Assembly: GCA_035539135.1 (NCBI GenBank)
Contig: DATLJD010000014.1
Coordinates: forward strand, 434,001-498,000
Direction: 5' to 3'
DNA from: JABFWF01 sp035539135
GTDB lineage: Bacteria > Pseudomonadota > Gammaproteobacteria > Xanthomonadales > Xanthomonadaceae
DNA length: 64,000 nt
Notes under the pieces: generated by a model
Told to the model about the DNA's origin: nothing
Seen by the model: the letters and a program-made list of their open reading frames with translations, nothing else
Databases searched by the model: none
Position numbers and translations under genes: made by a program
Part shown: positions 35,958 to 47,991 of the stretch, in pieces
How the letters are laid out: the number at the start of each line of letters is the position of its first letter
Numbering within the stretch: the first letter of the stretch is position 1

Positions 35958-36745
35958 AGCGTCACCTCCACGGGCAGGCCACAGGCGGCCGGGTAGCGGG
36001 GGCCGAGGAACAGCAGGCCGTCGGGCGGTGCCGTCGGCCCCGCCACGGTGCGGTCGCGGCCCGCCAGCAGCGTCGCGAGCCAGTCTTCCGGCTGCTCGCC
36101 GCGCCCGACCGGCAACAGACTACCGACGATGTTGCGCACCATGTGGTGAAGAAAGGCGTTGGCCTGCACCTCGATGTCGATCACCTCGCCGTCGCGCCGC
36201 ACCGCGATGGCCTGCAGGTCGCGGCGCGCGTGCGGGGCCTGGCAGTGGACGGTGCGGAAGGCCGAGAAATCGTGTTCGCCGACCAGCGCCTGCGCGGCGC
36301 GGTGCATCGCGGCGGCGTTCAGCGGGCGCCGTTCCCAGGTGACGTACCGACGCTGCAGCGCGGGGCGCACCGCGCGGTTGAGGATGCGGTAGCGGTAGCG
36401 GCGCGCGCGCGCGGAGAAGCGTGCGTGGAAGTCATCGGCGACCGGCACGCACCACAGCACGCTCATCTCCGCAGGCAGGCGCGAGGTCGCGCCGAGCACC
36501 CAGCCGCGCGTCGTACGCGGAGCATCGCTGTCGAAGTGCACGACCTGGCAGGCGGCGTGCACCCCGGCGTCGGTGCGGCCGGCGCAGACCGTCTCCACCG
36601 GATGTCCGGCGACGAAGGACAGCGCCGCTTCCAGCGCGGCCTGCAGGGTCGGCTCGCCGCGGCGGTCGGGCTCGCCGGGGCGGCTCAGCCGCTGCCAGCC
36701 GGAGAAGCCGCTGCCGTCGTATTCGATCCCGAGCGCAAGCCGCAT
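35954..36745 (-). CDS. truA: tRNA pseudouridine(38-40) synthase TruA
   Basis: Modifies U38, U39 and U40 of the anticodon arm of many tRNAs; 263 aa. The catalytic block A-G-R-T-D-A-G-V-H-A contains Asp59. It begins RLALGIEYDGSGFSGWQ and has A-F-L-H-H-M-V-R-N-I-V-G near 200. It sits between fimV and trpF, as in Pseudomonas and Xanthomonas. Confidence 0.97.
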   Translation of the reverse strand: MRLALGIEYDGSGFSGWQRLSRPGEPDRRGEPTLQAALEAALSFVAGHPVETVCAGRTDAGVHAACQVVHFDSDAPRTTRGWVLGATSRLPAEMSVLWCVPVADDFHARFSARARRYRYRILNRAVRPALQRRYVTWERRPLNAAAMHRAAQALVGEHDFSAFRTVHCQAPHARRDLQAIAVRRDGEVIDIEVQANAFLHHMVRNIVGSLLPVGRGEQPEDWLATLLAGRDRTVAGPTAPPDGLLFLGPRYPAACGLPVEVTL

Positions 36746-36761
36746 CGACCCTCGCGGTCCC

Positions 36762-38603
36762 TCACAGGTCGCGCAGCATGCGCGCGGCGGTGGCGCGCGC
36801 GGCCGGATCGCGGCCGTCGAGCACCTCGCGCAGCAGGGTGCGCGCGGCTTCCTCGTCGCCGACGTCGAGGTAGGCCTGGGCGAGGTCGAGCTGCTCCTCC
36901 GGCGGCCGCTTCGGCGCGCCTGGCGCGGGCGATTCGGCGGCGGCCGCGGGCGCGGGTGCGTCCGCCGCCTGGCCGGCGTGCCAACTCGGGGTCGCGGCCG
37001 CCTGCGCGGCGCGCGCGGCGGCCAGCGGTGCGGCCTCCGGCGCGATCGGCCCGGGCTCCGGTTCGGATTCGGATTCCGGCCCGTTCGCGGCGGGCTGCGG
37101 GGCCGACGTCGGGATGCTGGCGGCCAGCGCCGCGGTGTCGAAGCGGCGCGCCGCAGTCGTCCCCGCCGCAGGCCGGCGCCGGCGCGCGAGCAGCCAGCCG
37201 ACGAAAGCGGCGATCACCAGCACCGCCCCGCCCCACAGCAACAGGCCGCCCGTCTGGCCCGACTGCGGCTGCGCCTGCTGCGACGGCGCCGGCTGGGTGG
37301 CCGTGGCGTTGGCCTTGTGCAGGTTCTGCTGCGCCGCGGCCAGCGCGCTGTCCTTCATCTCGATCAGTTGCTGCTGGTCGTGCCGGATCTTTTCCAACTC
37401 CGCGACCCGCGCCTTCAGTTCGCTGACCTCCGCGTCGCGGGCGGCCAGCGTTTCCCTGGTTTCCTGCAGTTGCTGTCGCAGCATTTCGCCCTCGCCGCCG
37501 GCATCGACGCCGGACCGTGATCCTGCCTGGCGCGCGCCCTCGCCCGAGGGCGGCACGATTTCCAGCCGCGCGTCCGCGCTCGCGGTGCGCGTGCCGCGGT
37601 CAGCCTTCGCCTGCTTGCCGGTCGTCGCCGCCACCGGCTGCTGCAGCGCGCGACGCTCCGCGCGCCAACCGGCGATCTGCTCGTGCACGATCGCCGCCGC
37701 TTGCGCCGCATCCAGGCTGGCGACCTGCTCGGCCGAGGGCATGCGCAGCACCGCGCCCGCCTTCAGCCGGTTGATGTTGCCGCCAATGAAGGCGCGTGGA
37801 TTGGCGCGCAGCAGGGCGATCATCGCCTGGTCCAGGCCGTCGCCCCGTTCGGCGCGCAGTCCGGCGGCGATGCGGTAGAGGGTATCGCCCTGCCGCACCT
37901 CGTAGCGATCCTTCGCCGCGGCGGGGGCGCTGCGGGCGGACGGTGGCGCCGGCGTGGCGGCGACCGGCGCGGCGGGCGCCGGCGCGGCTGTGCTGGCCGA
38001 TGCCTGTGCCGACGGCACGGCGGTTGCAACCGGCGTGGGCGATGCCGTGGCGGCCGGTGCCGCGGGGGGCGATTCGGCCGTGGTCACGGCGACCGGCGGC
38101 GGCAACGGCTCGCTGGCCACCGCGGGCGCCTGGATGGTGTTGGGCGGCGCGACCACCGGCGCCTCGATCGGCGGCTGCGCCGGCGCGGCGACCGTGCGCG
38201 GCGTCTCCACCAGCGCGGAGTACTCGCGCACCAGCCGGCCGCCGCTCCAGTCCACCTCGACCAGGAACGTCAGCAGCGGCTGCTGCACCGGCGCCGGGCT
38301 GGTGATCCGGATCACCGGCCGGCCCTGGTCGTCCAGCGCCGGCTCGAAATGCAGCGCGCTGACGTCGCCCTGCGGCGGCTCCAGGCCGATCCGGCGGAAG
38401 GTTTCGGGCGACGCCAGGCGCACCTGCAGGCCCTGCAGCTCCGCCGGGTCGCTGGTGACGATCGGGATCTCGGCCAGCAGCGGTTGGCCCGGCCGGGACT
38501 TGACGTGGATCTGGCCGAGGCCCAGCGCCGCCGCCGGCCCGGCGACGATGGCGAGCGCGGCGGCCAGCGCGACGGCCAGTGCGGTGCGCAGTCTGTGGCT
38601 CAT
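36762..38603 (-). CDS. fimV: FimV-family polar hub/peptidoglycan-binding membrane protein
   Basis: In pseudomonads FimV supports type IV pilus assembly, twitching and polar localisation. 613 aa, shorter than the roughly 900-aa Pseudomonas protein. The signal peptide is residues 1-26 (A-G-P-A-A-A-L). The N-terminal FimV domain has L-G-L-G-Q-I-H-V-K-S and P-L-L-A-E-I-P. A Pro/Ala linker follows, then a LysM domain (Y-E-V-R-Q-G-D-T-L-Y-R-I-A), a coiled coil (LRQQLQETRETLAARDAEVS onward), one transmembrane helix (L-L-L-W-G-G-A-V-L-V-I-A) and a C-terminal FimV motif (L-D-L-A-Q-A-Y-L-D-V-G-D). GAGGGGAAG precedes the ATG at 38603. Confidence 0.92.
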   Translation of the reverse strand: MSHRLRTALAVALAAALAIVAGPAAALGLGQIHVKSRPGQPLLAEIPIVTSDPAELQGLQVRLASPETFRRIGLEPPQGDVSALHFEPALDDQGRPVIRITSPAPVQQPLLTFLVEVDWSGGRLVREYSALVETPRTVAAPAQPPIEAPVVAPPNTIQAPAVASEPLPPPVAVTTAESPPAAPAATASPTPVATAVPSAQASASTAAPAPAAPVAATPAPPSARSAPAAAKDRYEVRQGDTLYRIAAGLRAERGDGLDQAMIALLRANPRAFIGGNINRLKAGAVLRMPSAEQVASLDAAQAAAIVHEQIAGWRAERRALQQPVAATTGKQAKADRGTRTASADARLEIVPPSGEGARQAGSRSGVDAGGEGEMLRQQLQETRETLAARDAEVSELKARVAELEKIRHDQQQLIEMKDSALAAAQQNLHKANATATQPAPSQQAQPQSGQTGGLLLWGGAVLVIAAFVGWLLARRRRPAAGTTAARRFDTAALAASIPTSAPQPAANGPESESEPEPGPIAPEAAPLAAARAAQAAATPSWHAGQAADAPAPAAAAESPAPGAPKRPPEEQLDLAQAYLDVGDEEAARTLLREVLDGRDPAARATAARMLRDL

Positions 38604-38678
38604 TGCTTCCCCTCGGGCTCCCTGCGCGACTCTAGCCCCGCGGGCCCGCGCGCGGCAAACCCTGCGCCGGCGCATGGA

Positions 38679-39695
38679 TCAGGTTTCGGCCGCGACCAGC
38701 TCGGCGATCTGCACGGCGTTGGTCGCCGCGCCCTTGCGGATGTTGTCGGAGACGATCCACAGGTTCAGCCCGCGCGGGTGCGACAGGTCCTCGCGGATGC
38801 GGCCGACGTAGACCAGGTCGCTGCCGGAGGCGTGGGTGACCGGGGTCGGGTAGCCGCCCGCCTCGCGGGTGTCGACGACCTCGATGCCGGGCGCCTGCTC
38901 CAGCAGCGCGCGCGCGGCGTCGGCGGTCAGCTTGTCGCGGGTCTCGATCGCGACCGCTTCCGAATGGCCGTAGAAGACCGGCACCCGCACCGCGGTCGGG
39001 TTCACCTGGATGGCGTCGTCGCCGAGGATCTTGCGGGTCTCCCAGACCAGCTTCATTTCTTCCTTCGTGTAGCCGTTGTCCTGGAAGTCGTCGATGTGCG
39101 GGATCAGGTTGAACGCGATCTGCACGGGAAAGCGCTGCGGGTCCGCGGACTGGAAGTTGAGCAGGCCCGCGGTCTGGCGGCCGAGCTCCTCCAGCGCCGA
39201 GCGCCCGGCGCCCGAGACCGACTGGTAGGTGGCGACGGTGATCCGCTCGATGCCGGCCGCGCGGTGGATCGGTGCGAGCGCGACCAGCATCTGCATGGTC
39301 GAGCAGTTGGGGTTGGCGATGATCCCGCGCGGGCGGTTGCGCACCTCGCCGGCGTTCACCTCGGCGACCACCAGCGGCACGTCGTCCTCGTAGCGGAAGG
39401 CCGAACTGTTGTCGATCACCACCGCGCCGGCGGCGGCGAACTTCGGCGCGTATTCCTTGGAGACCGCGCCGCCCGCCGAGAACAGCGCGATGTCGATGCC
39501 GGCCGGATCGAAGGTGGCGAGATCCTGGACGAGGACCTCGTCGTCCCCGAACGCGACGGAATTGCCGGCCGAGCGCGCGCTGGCCAGCGCGACGAGGCGG
39601 CCGATCGGGAAGCGGCGTTCGGCGAGCACCGCCAGCATGGTTTCGCCGACCGCGCCGGTGGCGCCGACGACGGCGACGTTGAATTGCCTGGTCAT
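38679..39695 (-). CDS. asd: Aspartate-semialdehyde dehydrogenase
   Basis: Reduces aspartyl phosphate to the semialdehyde with NADPH, feeding lysine/DAP, threonine and methionine; 338 aa. The Rossmann start is V-V-G-A-T-G-A-V-G, nucleophile Cys131 is in N-P-N-C-S-T, and the catalytic His is in the R-V-P-V-F-Y-G-H-S region. It lies 75 bases upstream of fimV and 86 bases downstream of aroC. The ATG at 39695 gives the family N-terminus. Confidence 0.97.
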   Translation of the reverse strand: MTRQFNVAVVGATGAVGETMLAVLAERRFPIGRLVALASARSAGNSVAFGDDEVLVQDLATFDPAGIDIALFSAGGAVSKEYAPKFAAAGAVVIDNSSAFRYEDDVPLVVAEVNAGEVRNRPRGIIANPNCSTMQMLVALAPIHRAAGIERITVATYQSVSGAGRSALEELGRQTAGLLNFQSADPQRFPVQIAFNLIPHIDDFQDNGYTKEEMKLVWETRKILGDDAIQVNPTAVRVPVFYGHSEAVAIETRDKLTADAARALLEQAPGIEVVDTREAGGYPTPVTHASGSDLVYVGRIREDLSHPRGLNLWIVSDNIRKGAATNAVQIAELVAAET

Positions 39696-39781
39696 GGGAA
39701 GAGGTCCGGAGTCGTTCGTTGCATCGTAGTCGTGGGGTGCGCAGGCGATCACGTGGTTCGTGCGGAAGCCCTGCGGCGCCG

Positions 39782-40888
39782 TCAGCCTTTCGCGTCCACC
39801 GCCGTCGCCGGGATGCGCGGCGCCACCTCGCCGACGTCGCCGCACTGGGCGCGGTGGCGCAGCGCCTGGTCCATCAGCACCAGCGCCAGCATCGCCTCGC
39901 AGATCGGGGTCGCGCGAATGCCGACGCAGGGATCGTGGCGGCCGGTGGTGACCACCTCGACGGCGTTGCCTTCGACGTCCACCCCGCGCGCCGGCAGGCG
40001 GAGGCTGGAGGTCGGCTTGAACGCCACCGAGACCACGATGTTCTGCCCGGTCGAGATGCCGCCGAGGATGCCGCCCGCGTGGTTGGACAGGAAGCCCGCC
40101 GGCGCCATCTCGTCGCGGTGCGCGCTGCCCTTCTGCATCACGCTGGCGAAGCCGTCGCCGATCTCCACGCCCTTGGCCGCGTTGATCGACATCATCGCCG
40201 CGGCGAGTTCCGCGTCGAGCTTGCCGTACACCGGTTCGCCCCAGCCGGGCGGCACGCCGGTGGCGACCGCGGTGACCCGCGCGCCGACCGAGTCGCCGGA
40301 CTTGCGCAGCGCGTCCATGTACGCCTCGAGTTCGGGAACCTGGTCCGCGTCGGGCCAGAAGAAGGGATTCGATTCGACCGCCGCCCAGTCGCTGGAGCGC
40401 GGCAGCACGTCGCCGATCTGCGCGAGGTAGCCGCGCACGTGCACGCCGTGGCGCTCGGCCAGCCATTTCTTGGCGATCACCCCGGCCGCCACCCGCATCG
40501 TCGTCTCGCGCGCGGAGGCGCGGCCGCCGCCGCGCGGATCGCGGTGGCCGTACTTCTGCCAGTAGGTGTAGTCGGCATGCCCCGGGCGGAACTGCGCGGC
40601 GATCGCCTCGTAGTCGCGGCTTCGCGCGTCGGTGTTGCGGACGAGCAGCGCAATCGGCGTGCCGGTGGTGCGGCCCTCGTGCACGCCGCCCAGGATTTCG
40701 ACGGCATCCGCCTCGTGGCGCTGCGAGGTATGGCGCGAGCGGCCGGTCGCGCGTCGCGCCAGGTCGGCGGCGAAGTCCTCCGGCGCCAGCGCGAGGCCGG
40801 GCGGGCAGCCGTCGACCACGCAGCCGATGGCGGGCCCATGCGATTCGCCGAAGGTAGTGACCCGCAACAGCCGGCCGAAGCTGTTCAT
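39782..40888 (-). CDS. aroC: Chorismate synthase
   Basis: The last shikimate step, converting EPSP to chorismate with reduced FMN; 368 aa. Signatures are T-F-G-E-S-H-G-P-A-I-G-C-V-V-D-G, R-A-S-A-R-E-T-T-M-R-V-A-A-G and the C-terminal R-H-D-P-C-V-G-I-R-A. Its product supplies the trp genes downstream in the same block. It starts 13 bases after the prmB stop, so the pair is likely one transcript. Confidence 0.97.
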   Translation of the reverse strand: MNSFGRLLRVTTFGESHGPAIGCVVDGCPPGLALAPEDFAADLARRATGRSRHTSQRHEADAVEILGGVHEGRTTGTPIALLVRNTDARSRDYEAIAAQFRPGHADYTYWQKYGHRDPRGGGRASARETTMRVAAGVIAKKWLAERHGVHVRGYLAQIGDVLPRSSDWAAVESNPFFWPDADQVPELEAYMDALRKSGDSVGARVTAVATGVPPGWGEPVYGKLDAELAAAMMSINAAKGVEIGDGFASVMQKGSAHRDEMAPAGFLSNHAGGILGGISTGQNIVVSVAFKPTSSLRLPARGVDVEGNAVEVVTTGRHDPCVGIRATPICEAMLALVLMDQALRHRAQCGDVGEVAPRIPATAVDAKG

Positions 40889-40901
40889 CGGTGACCGGGG
40901 T

Positions 40902-41852
40902 TCAGAACAGGCTGCCGGCGGCGCGCGCCGGCGGCAGCTCGCGCGCCTGCGCGAGCTCGGCGATGCGCGCGTTATGGGCGACCAGGTCGTGGCGCTCGGC
41001 GACGAACACGCCCATCTGCCCGACCTTGAACTCGACCCAGGCCAGCGGCAGTTCCGGCAGCAGCGCGACCAGCGCGTGCTCGGCCTCGCCGACCTCGCAG
41101 ATGAGCAGGCCGTGGTCGGTCAGGTGCAACGGCGCGTCGCGCAGGATGCGCAGCACCAGGTCGAGCCCGTCGTCGCCGGCGCGCAGGCCGAGCTCGGGCT
41201 CGTAGGAGTATTCGCGCGGCAGCGCGTCGGTCTCGGCGTTGGTGACGTAGGGCGGGTTGCTGACGATCAGGTCGTAATGCTCGCCCGCCAGCGCCGAGAA
41301 CAGGTCGGACTTCAGCAGGCGGACGTTGTCCGCATGCAGGCGCGCCTTGTTCTCCGCCGCCAGCGCGAGCGCGTCGTCGCTGAGGTCGACCGCATCCACG
41401 TGCCAGTCCGGGTGGTAGTGCGCGGTCGCGATGCCGATGCAGCCCGAGCCGGTGCACAGGTCGAGCGCGCGCAGCACCTCGCGGCCGCCCAGCCAGGGCT
41501 CGAAGCCGGACTCGATCAGTTCGGCGATCGGCGAGCGCGGCACGAGCGCGCGCGGGTCGGACTTGAAACTCAGGCCGGCGAACCACGCCTCGCCGGTCAG
41601 GTAGGCGGCCGGAATGCGCTCCTCGATCCGGCGCAGGAACAGGCCGAGCACGTCTTCCTTCTCGGCCAGCGTCACCTTCGCCTGGCCGTATACCGGGCTG
41701 AGGTCGTGCGGCAGGTGCAACGCGTGCAGGACCAGCTGGGTCGCCTCGTCCAGCGCGTTGTCGTAGCTGTGCCCGAAGGTGAGCCCGGCGGCGTTGAAGC
41801 GGCTGGCGCCGTAGCGGATCAGGTCGATGATCGTCGAAAGCTCGTCGGTCAT
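40902..41852 (-). CDS. prmB: 50S ribosomal protein L3 N(5)-glutamine methyltransferase
   Basis: A SAM-dependent methyltransferase of the HemK family modifying a glutamine of L3; 316 aa. The SAM motif D-L-C-T-G-S-G-C-I-G is at 131-140 and the catalytic N-P-P-Y at 199-202. The N-terminal helical domain has I-R-Y-G-A-S-R-F, typical of PrmB rather than PrmC; PrmC is normally next to prfA, which is absent here. The ATG at 41852 starts MTDELSTIIDLIRYG. prmB-aroC-asd is a common gammaproteobacterial order. Confidence 0.94.
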   Translation of the reverse strand: MTDELSTIIDLIRYGASRFNAAGLTFGHSYDNALDEATQLVLHALHLPHDLSPVYGQAKVTLAEKEDVLGLFLRRIEERIPAAYLTGEAWFAGLSFKSDPRALVPRSPIAELIESGFEPWLGGREVLRALDLCTGSGCIGIATAHYHPDWHVDAVDLSDDALALAAENKARLHADNVRLLKSDLFSALAGEHYDLIVSNPPYVTNAETDALPREYSYEPELGLRAGDDGLDLVLRILRDAPLHLTDHGLLICEVGEAEHALVALLPELPLAWVEFKVGQMGVFVAERHDLVAHNARIAELAQARELPPARAAGSLF

Positions 41853-41879
41853 GGCGGCGCACGCTGCGGGCGGGCCCGG

Positions 41880-41885
41880 ATTATA
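41880..41885 (-). promoter_or_regulatory. -10 element upstream of prmB
   Basis: A perfect TATAAT on the minus strand lies 27 bases before the prmB ATG, in the 118-bp divergent gap with the SCO gene. No good -35 is seen 16-18 bases upstream. It would head the prmB-aroC-asd transcript. Confidence 0.45.
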
Positions 41886-41970
41886 GCGGCGGGGACGACT
41901 ATCATTCGCCCGCTTCCGCGTCGCGTGCCGCGCGACGTCGCCAGCCCAGCCGCCCCACGGGGAACCCGCC

Positions 41971-42633
41971 ATGTTCAATCGCACCACGACCCTGATCCTC
42001 GTCGCCGCGCTCGCCGCCGGCCTCGGCCTGTGGGCCGCGCAGCGGTGGTTCGGCGGCGAGCGCGCGCCGGGCCCGCAGCTGCAGGCGGTGCGCCTGTTCG
42101 AGCAGCCGCGCGCCCTGCCCGCCTTCTCCCTGCGCCAGTCCGACGGCACCCCGCTGGTGCCCGGCGAACTGCAGGGCCACTGGACGATCGTGTTCCTCGG
42201 CTTCACCCACTGCCCGGACGTCTGCCCGACCACGCTGGCCGAACTCGCGCAGGCGCAGAAGCAGTGGACCGCGCTTCCGGAGGCGAGCCGCCCGCGGGTG
42301 CTGTTCGTGTCGGTCGATCCGGAGCGCGACAGCCCCGACCGCGCCGGCGAATACGCCCACGCCTTCCATCGCGACACCCTGGCGGCGACCGCCGACGTGC
42401 CGGCGCTGGAAGCCTTCGCCCGCTCGCTCAGCCTGGTGTTCGCGAAGGTGCCCGCGCCGGCCGGCGCGCCCGCCGACCAGTACAGCGTCGACCATTCGGC
42501 CGCGCTCGCGGTGCTCGATCCGCAGGGCCGCATGGCCGGCGTGATCACCCCGAACCATCCGCCCGAACCGGCGCTGGACCCGAAGGCGATCGCGCACGAC
42601 CTGCTGGTGTTGTCCGGCGCGCGCGGACACTAG
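41971..42633 (+). CDS. SCO1/SenC-type copper chaperone
   Basis: A membrane-anchored thioredoxin-fold protein that delivers copper to, or keeps reduced, the CuA site of cytochrome c oxidase. 220 aa with an N-terminal anchor helix at residues 6-23. The copper ligands are complete: Cys81 and Cys85 (T-H-C-P-D-V-C-P) and His175 (V-D-H-S-A). The F-V-S-V-D-P-E-R-D segment is typical. GGGGAA lies 7 bases before the ATG. It stands alone, with no oxidase genes nearby in the window, and a strong terminator follows at 42719. Confidence 0.93.
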   Translation: MFNRTTTLILVAALAAGLGLWAAQRWFGGERAPGPQLQAVRLFEQPRALPAFSLRQSDGTPLVPGELQGHWTIVFLGFTHCPDVCPTTLAELAQAQKQWTALPEASRPRVLFVSVDPERDSPDRAGEYAHAFHRDTLAATADVPALEAFARSLSLVFAKVPAPAGAPADQYSVDHSAALAVLDPQGRMAGVITPNHPPEPALDPKAIAHDLLVLSGARGH

Positions 42634-42718
42634 CGGGATTCGCCCGCCGGCCGCAGGCGAAGGCCGCGCGCGGCGACTGATGCAGCAGGAGCGCGCACGT
42701 GTCGCCACGCAGAAAGAA

Positions 42719-42755
42719 CGAAGGGCCAGCGGTTTCCCGTTGGCCCTTCGTTTTT
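42719..42755. terminator. Strong bidirectional terminator between SCO gene and tRNA-Arg
   Basis: CGAAGGGCCAGCGG-TTTC-CCGTTGGCCCTTCG (42719-42750, one G-T wobble) is followed by TTTTT on the plus strand. The A-rich left flank supplies a U-rich tail for the minus-strand tRNAs. Confidence 0.9.
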
Positions 42756-42758
42756 GTA

Positions 42759-42835
42759 TGGCGCGCCCGGAGAGATTCGAACTCCCGACCACCAAGTTCG
42801 TAGCCTGGTGCTCTATCCAGCTGAGCTACGGGCGC
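42759..42835 (-). tRNA. tRNA-Arg (ACG)
   Basis: 77 nt with CCA. The anticodon loop CTACGAA gives ACG (A34 read as inosine after TadA editing). The acceptor GCGCCCG pairs with CGGGCGC, and the T-loop is TTCGAAT. It follows tRNA-Ser by 66 bases on the same strand. Confidence 0.97.
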
Positions 42836-42901
42836 ATGAAACAGAAGCGGAATTGTGCGGGAACCCGTGGGTTCCGGTCAATCCTTTCTCGCGTCCGGGA
42901 A

Positions 42902-42994
42902 TGGCGGAGAGTGAGGGATTCGAACCCTCGATAGAGCTTTTGACCCTATACTCCCTTAGCAGGGGAGCCCCTTCGGCCTCTCGGGCAACTCTCC
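42902..42994 (-). tRNA. tRNA-Ser (GCT)
   Basis: 93 nt with CCA, class II with a long variable arm. The anticodon loop CTGCTAA gives GCT. The acceptor GGAGAGT pairs with ACTCTCC. It lies 53 bases downstream of csrA; csrA-tRNA-Ser-tRNA-Arg is a recurrent gammaproteobacterial order, so the tRNAs may share the csrA transcript. Confidence 0.97.
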
Positions 42995-43047
42995 GTTGAC
43001 CCGAATGCGAGCGCGCAAGGATACCGGTTCCGGCCGCCCCGGGGCAA

Positions 43048-43254
43048 TCAGGACGACGCGCCGTCGTCCCCGCCGGATCCGCCCTCGCCTTCGCCGCGCT
43101 GGATGCGCTGGTAAATCTCCTCGCGATGCACGGCAACGTCCTTGGGGGCGGTGATGCCGATGCGCACCTGGTTGCCTTTGACGCCGAGCACGGTGACGGT
43201 CACCGAGTCGCCGATCATCAATGTTTCGCCGACGCGGCGGGTCAGGATCAACAT
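43048..43254 (-). CDS. csrA: Carbon storage regulator CsrA/RsmA
   Basis: A dimeric RNA-binding post-transcriptional regulator that binds GGA motifs in mRNA leaders. 68 aa. The core MLILTRRVGETLMIGD, V-T-V-L-G-V-K-G-N-Q-V-R-I-G and A-P-K-D-V-A-V-H-R-E-E-I-Y is intact, including the RNA-contacting Leu4/Arg6 and R44-E45 region. The acidic Gly/Ser-rich tail (last 15 residues) is specific to this lineage. Its own ribosome site, GGAGAG before the ATG, contains a GGA, which would allow autorepression. It lies downstream of alaS. Confidence 0.97.
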   Translation of the reverse strand: MLILTRRVGETLMIGDSVTVTVLGVKGNQVRIGITAPKDVAVHREEIYQRIQRGEGEGGSGGDDGASS

Positions 43255-43317
43255 GCAATCTCTCCATGGCCCGGCGTCCGTGGCCGGGGGCCGCGCCGGT
43301 GTGTCCAGAATCCAGCA

Positions 43318-43346
43318 AACATAATCGCGATCCCGTGTCGCGACAA
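43318..43346 (-). promoter_or_regulatory. Sigma-70-type promoter for csrA
   Basis: On the minus strand there is a -35 TTGTCG (43341-43346), a 17-base spacer and a -10 TATGTT (43318-43323). It lies in the alaS-csrA gap about 65 bases before the csrA ATG and should let csrA be expressed independently of alaS. Confidence 0.6.
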
Positions 43347-43357
43347 GGTGAGACAGG

Positions 43358-46012
<2,655 letters not shown>

Positions 46013-46129
46013 GGGTCTGCGACGGGAAAGGCGGACACGGGAAGCGGGCCGGCGCCGTGGAAAGCGGCATGGGCCGGAACGCTCGACCGGGGAGCGACAA
46101 GGGTAGCAGGCCGGGGACGGCTGACGCCC

Positions 46130-46153
46130 AAAAAAATCCCGGCTTGCGCCGGG
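46130..46153 (-). terminator. recX/recA transcript terminator
   Basis: On the minus strand CCCGGC-GCAA-GCCGGG (46138-46153) is followed by ATTTTTTT. It lies 72 bases after the recX stop. The stem wording (TCATCCCGGCGCAAGCCGGGA) also resembles a dispersed palindrome family, so it may be a recruited repeat. Confidence 0.85.
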
Positions 46154-46225
46154 ATGACAAGGGTGGAGCCATGAAGAACCGTCGGAGGTCGTCGCGGCGG
46201 GAGCTTCGCCCGCCGCGCGCCCTCC

Positions 46226-46771
46226 CTATGCGTCGTCCGGCAGGCCGCGCACCGCCGCGCGGATGCTGTCGCCGTCGAAGCCGCGCCTGGCGAGGAAGTC
46301 GGCGGCCTTGCGGGCGCGCGCCGGCGCGTCGTCGAGCGCGCCGAAGCGACGCCGCACCAGGCCGGCCGCCAGCCGCGGCCAGTCGTCCTCGCCGGCTTCC
46401 GCCAGCGCCTCGAACGCCGCGCCCACCGCCTGCGCGGACAGGCCGTGGGTGCCGAGTTCGGCGCGGATGTAGAGCGGGCCGTAGCCTCCCAGCGCACGCG
46501 AGCGGGCCAGGCTGCGGGCGAAGCGGACGTCGTCCTGCCAGCCGGCATCGCGCAGGCGGCCGACCGCTTCGGCGGCGTCCTCCGCCTGCACGCCGCGCGC
46601 GACCAGCTTGCGGGTCAATTCGCGCTGCGAATGCTCGCGGCGCACCAGCAGGCCGAGCGCGCGCTGGGTCGGCGTGGGTTCCGGGCGGCGCCGCTTCGGC
46701 CGCCCCGCCCCGCCTTCTCCGCCGGGGATGTCCCCGACGCCGGTTCCAGCCGTGCCCTGCTCTTCCGTCAT
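46226..46771 (-). CDS. recX: Regulatory protein RecX
   Basis: Binds RecA filaments and limits their growth; 181 aa of repeated three-helix units. Recognisable segments are A-L-G-L-L-V-R-R-E-H-S-Q-R-E-L-T-R-K-L and D-D-V-R-F-A-R-S-L-A-R-S-R-A-L-G-G-Y-G-P, with F-L-A-R-R-G-F-D near the end. The first 35 residues are a Gly/Arg/Pro-rich extension. The ATG at 46771 is 17 bases after the recA stop, so it is cotranscribed with recA. Confidence 0.93.
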   Translation of the reverse strand: MTEEQGTAGTGVGDIPGGEGGAGRPKRRRPEPTPTQRALGLLVRREHSQRELTRKLVARGVQAEDAAEAVGRLRDAGWQDDVRFARSLARSRALGGYGPLYIRAELGTHGLSAQAVGAAFEALAEAGEDDWPRLAAGLVRRRFGALDDAPARARKAADFLARRGFDGDSIRAAVRGLPDDA

Positions 46772-46788
46772 CCGTCGCCGACCTCGAA

Positions 46789-47820
<1,032 letters not shown>

Positions 47821-47866
47821 CGTGGAGTCCTCGGTGGTCAGCGGTATGGTGGAAAGCGTGGGGGAA

Positions 47867-47899
47867 CGTGGTCGCTCAGGCTGAGACGCCGCGACCACG
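47867..47899. repeat. 9-bp inverted repeat in the lexA-recA gap
   Basis: CGTGGTCGC (47867-47875) and GCGACCACG (47891-47899) are perfect arms around 15 bases, inside which a smaller CTCAG-G-CTGAG repeat is nested. It may form a hairpin in the recA leader or act as a weak lexA terminator (no T-run on the minus strand). A protein-binding site is also possible. Confidence 0.5.
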
Positions 47900-47991
47900 C
47901 CATGAAATTAGCCCCGCATGTCCCGCGGACGGCATCGTCCGCCGACGTGCCGGGATGTGGGAAAACGGCGCGGCGACCCTCGGCCCAGCGC

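Noticed and set aside
47821..47991. A second LexA box before recA
   Set aside because: The only TTAG in the gap (in GAAATTAGCCCC) has no matching TACTAA half-site at the right distance on either strand.
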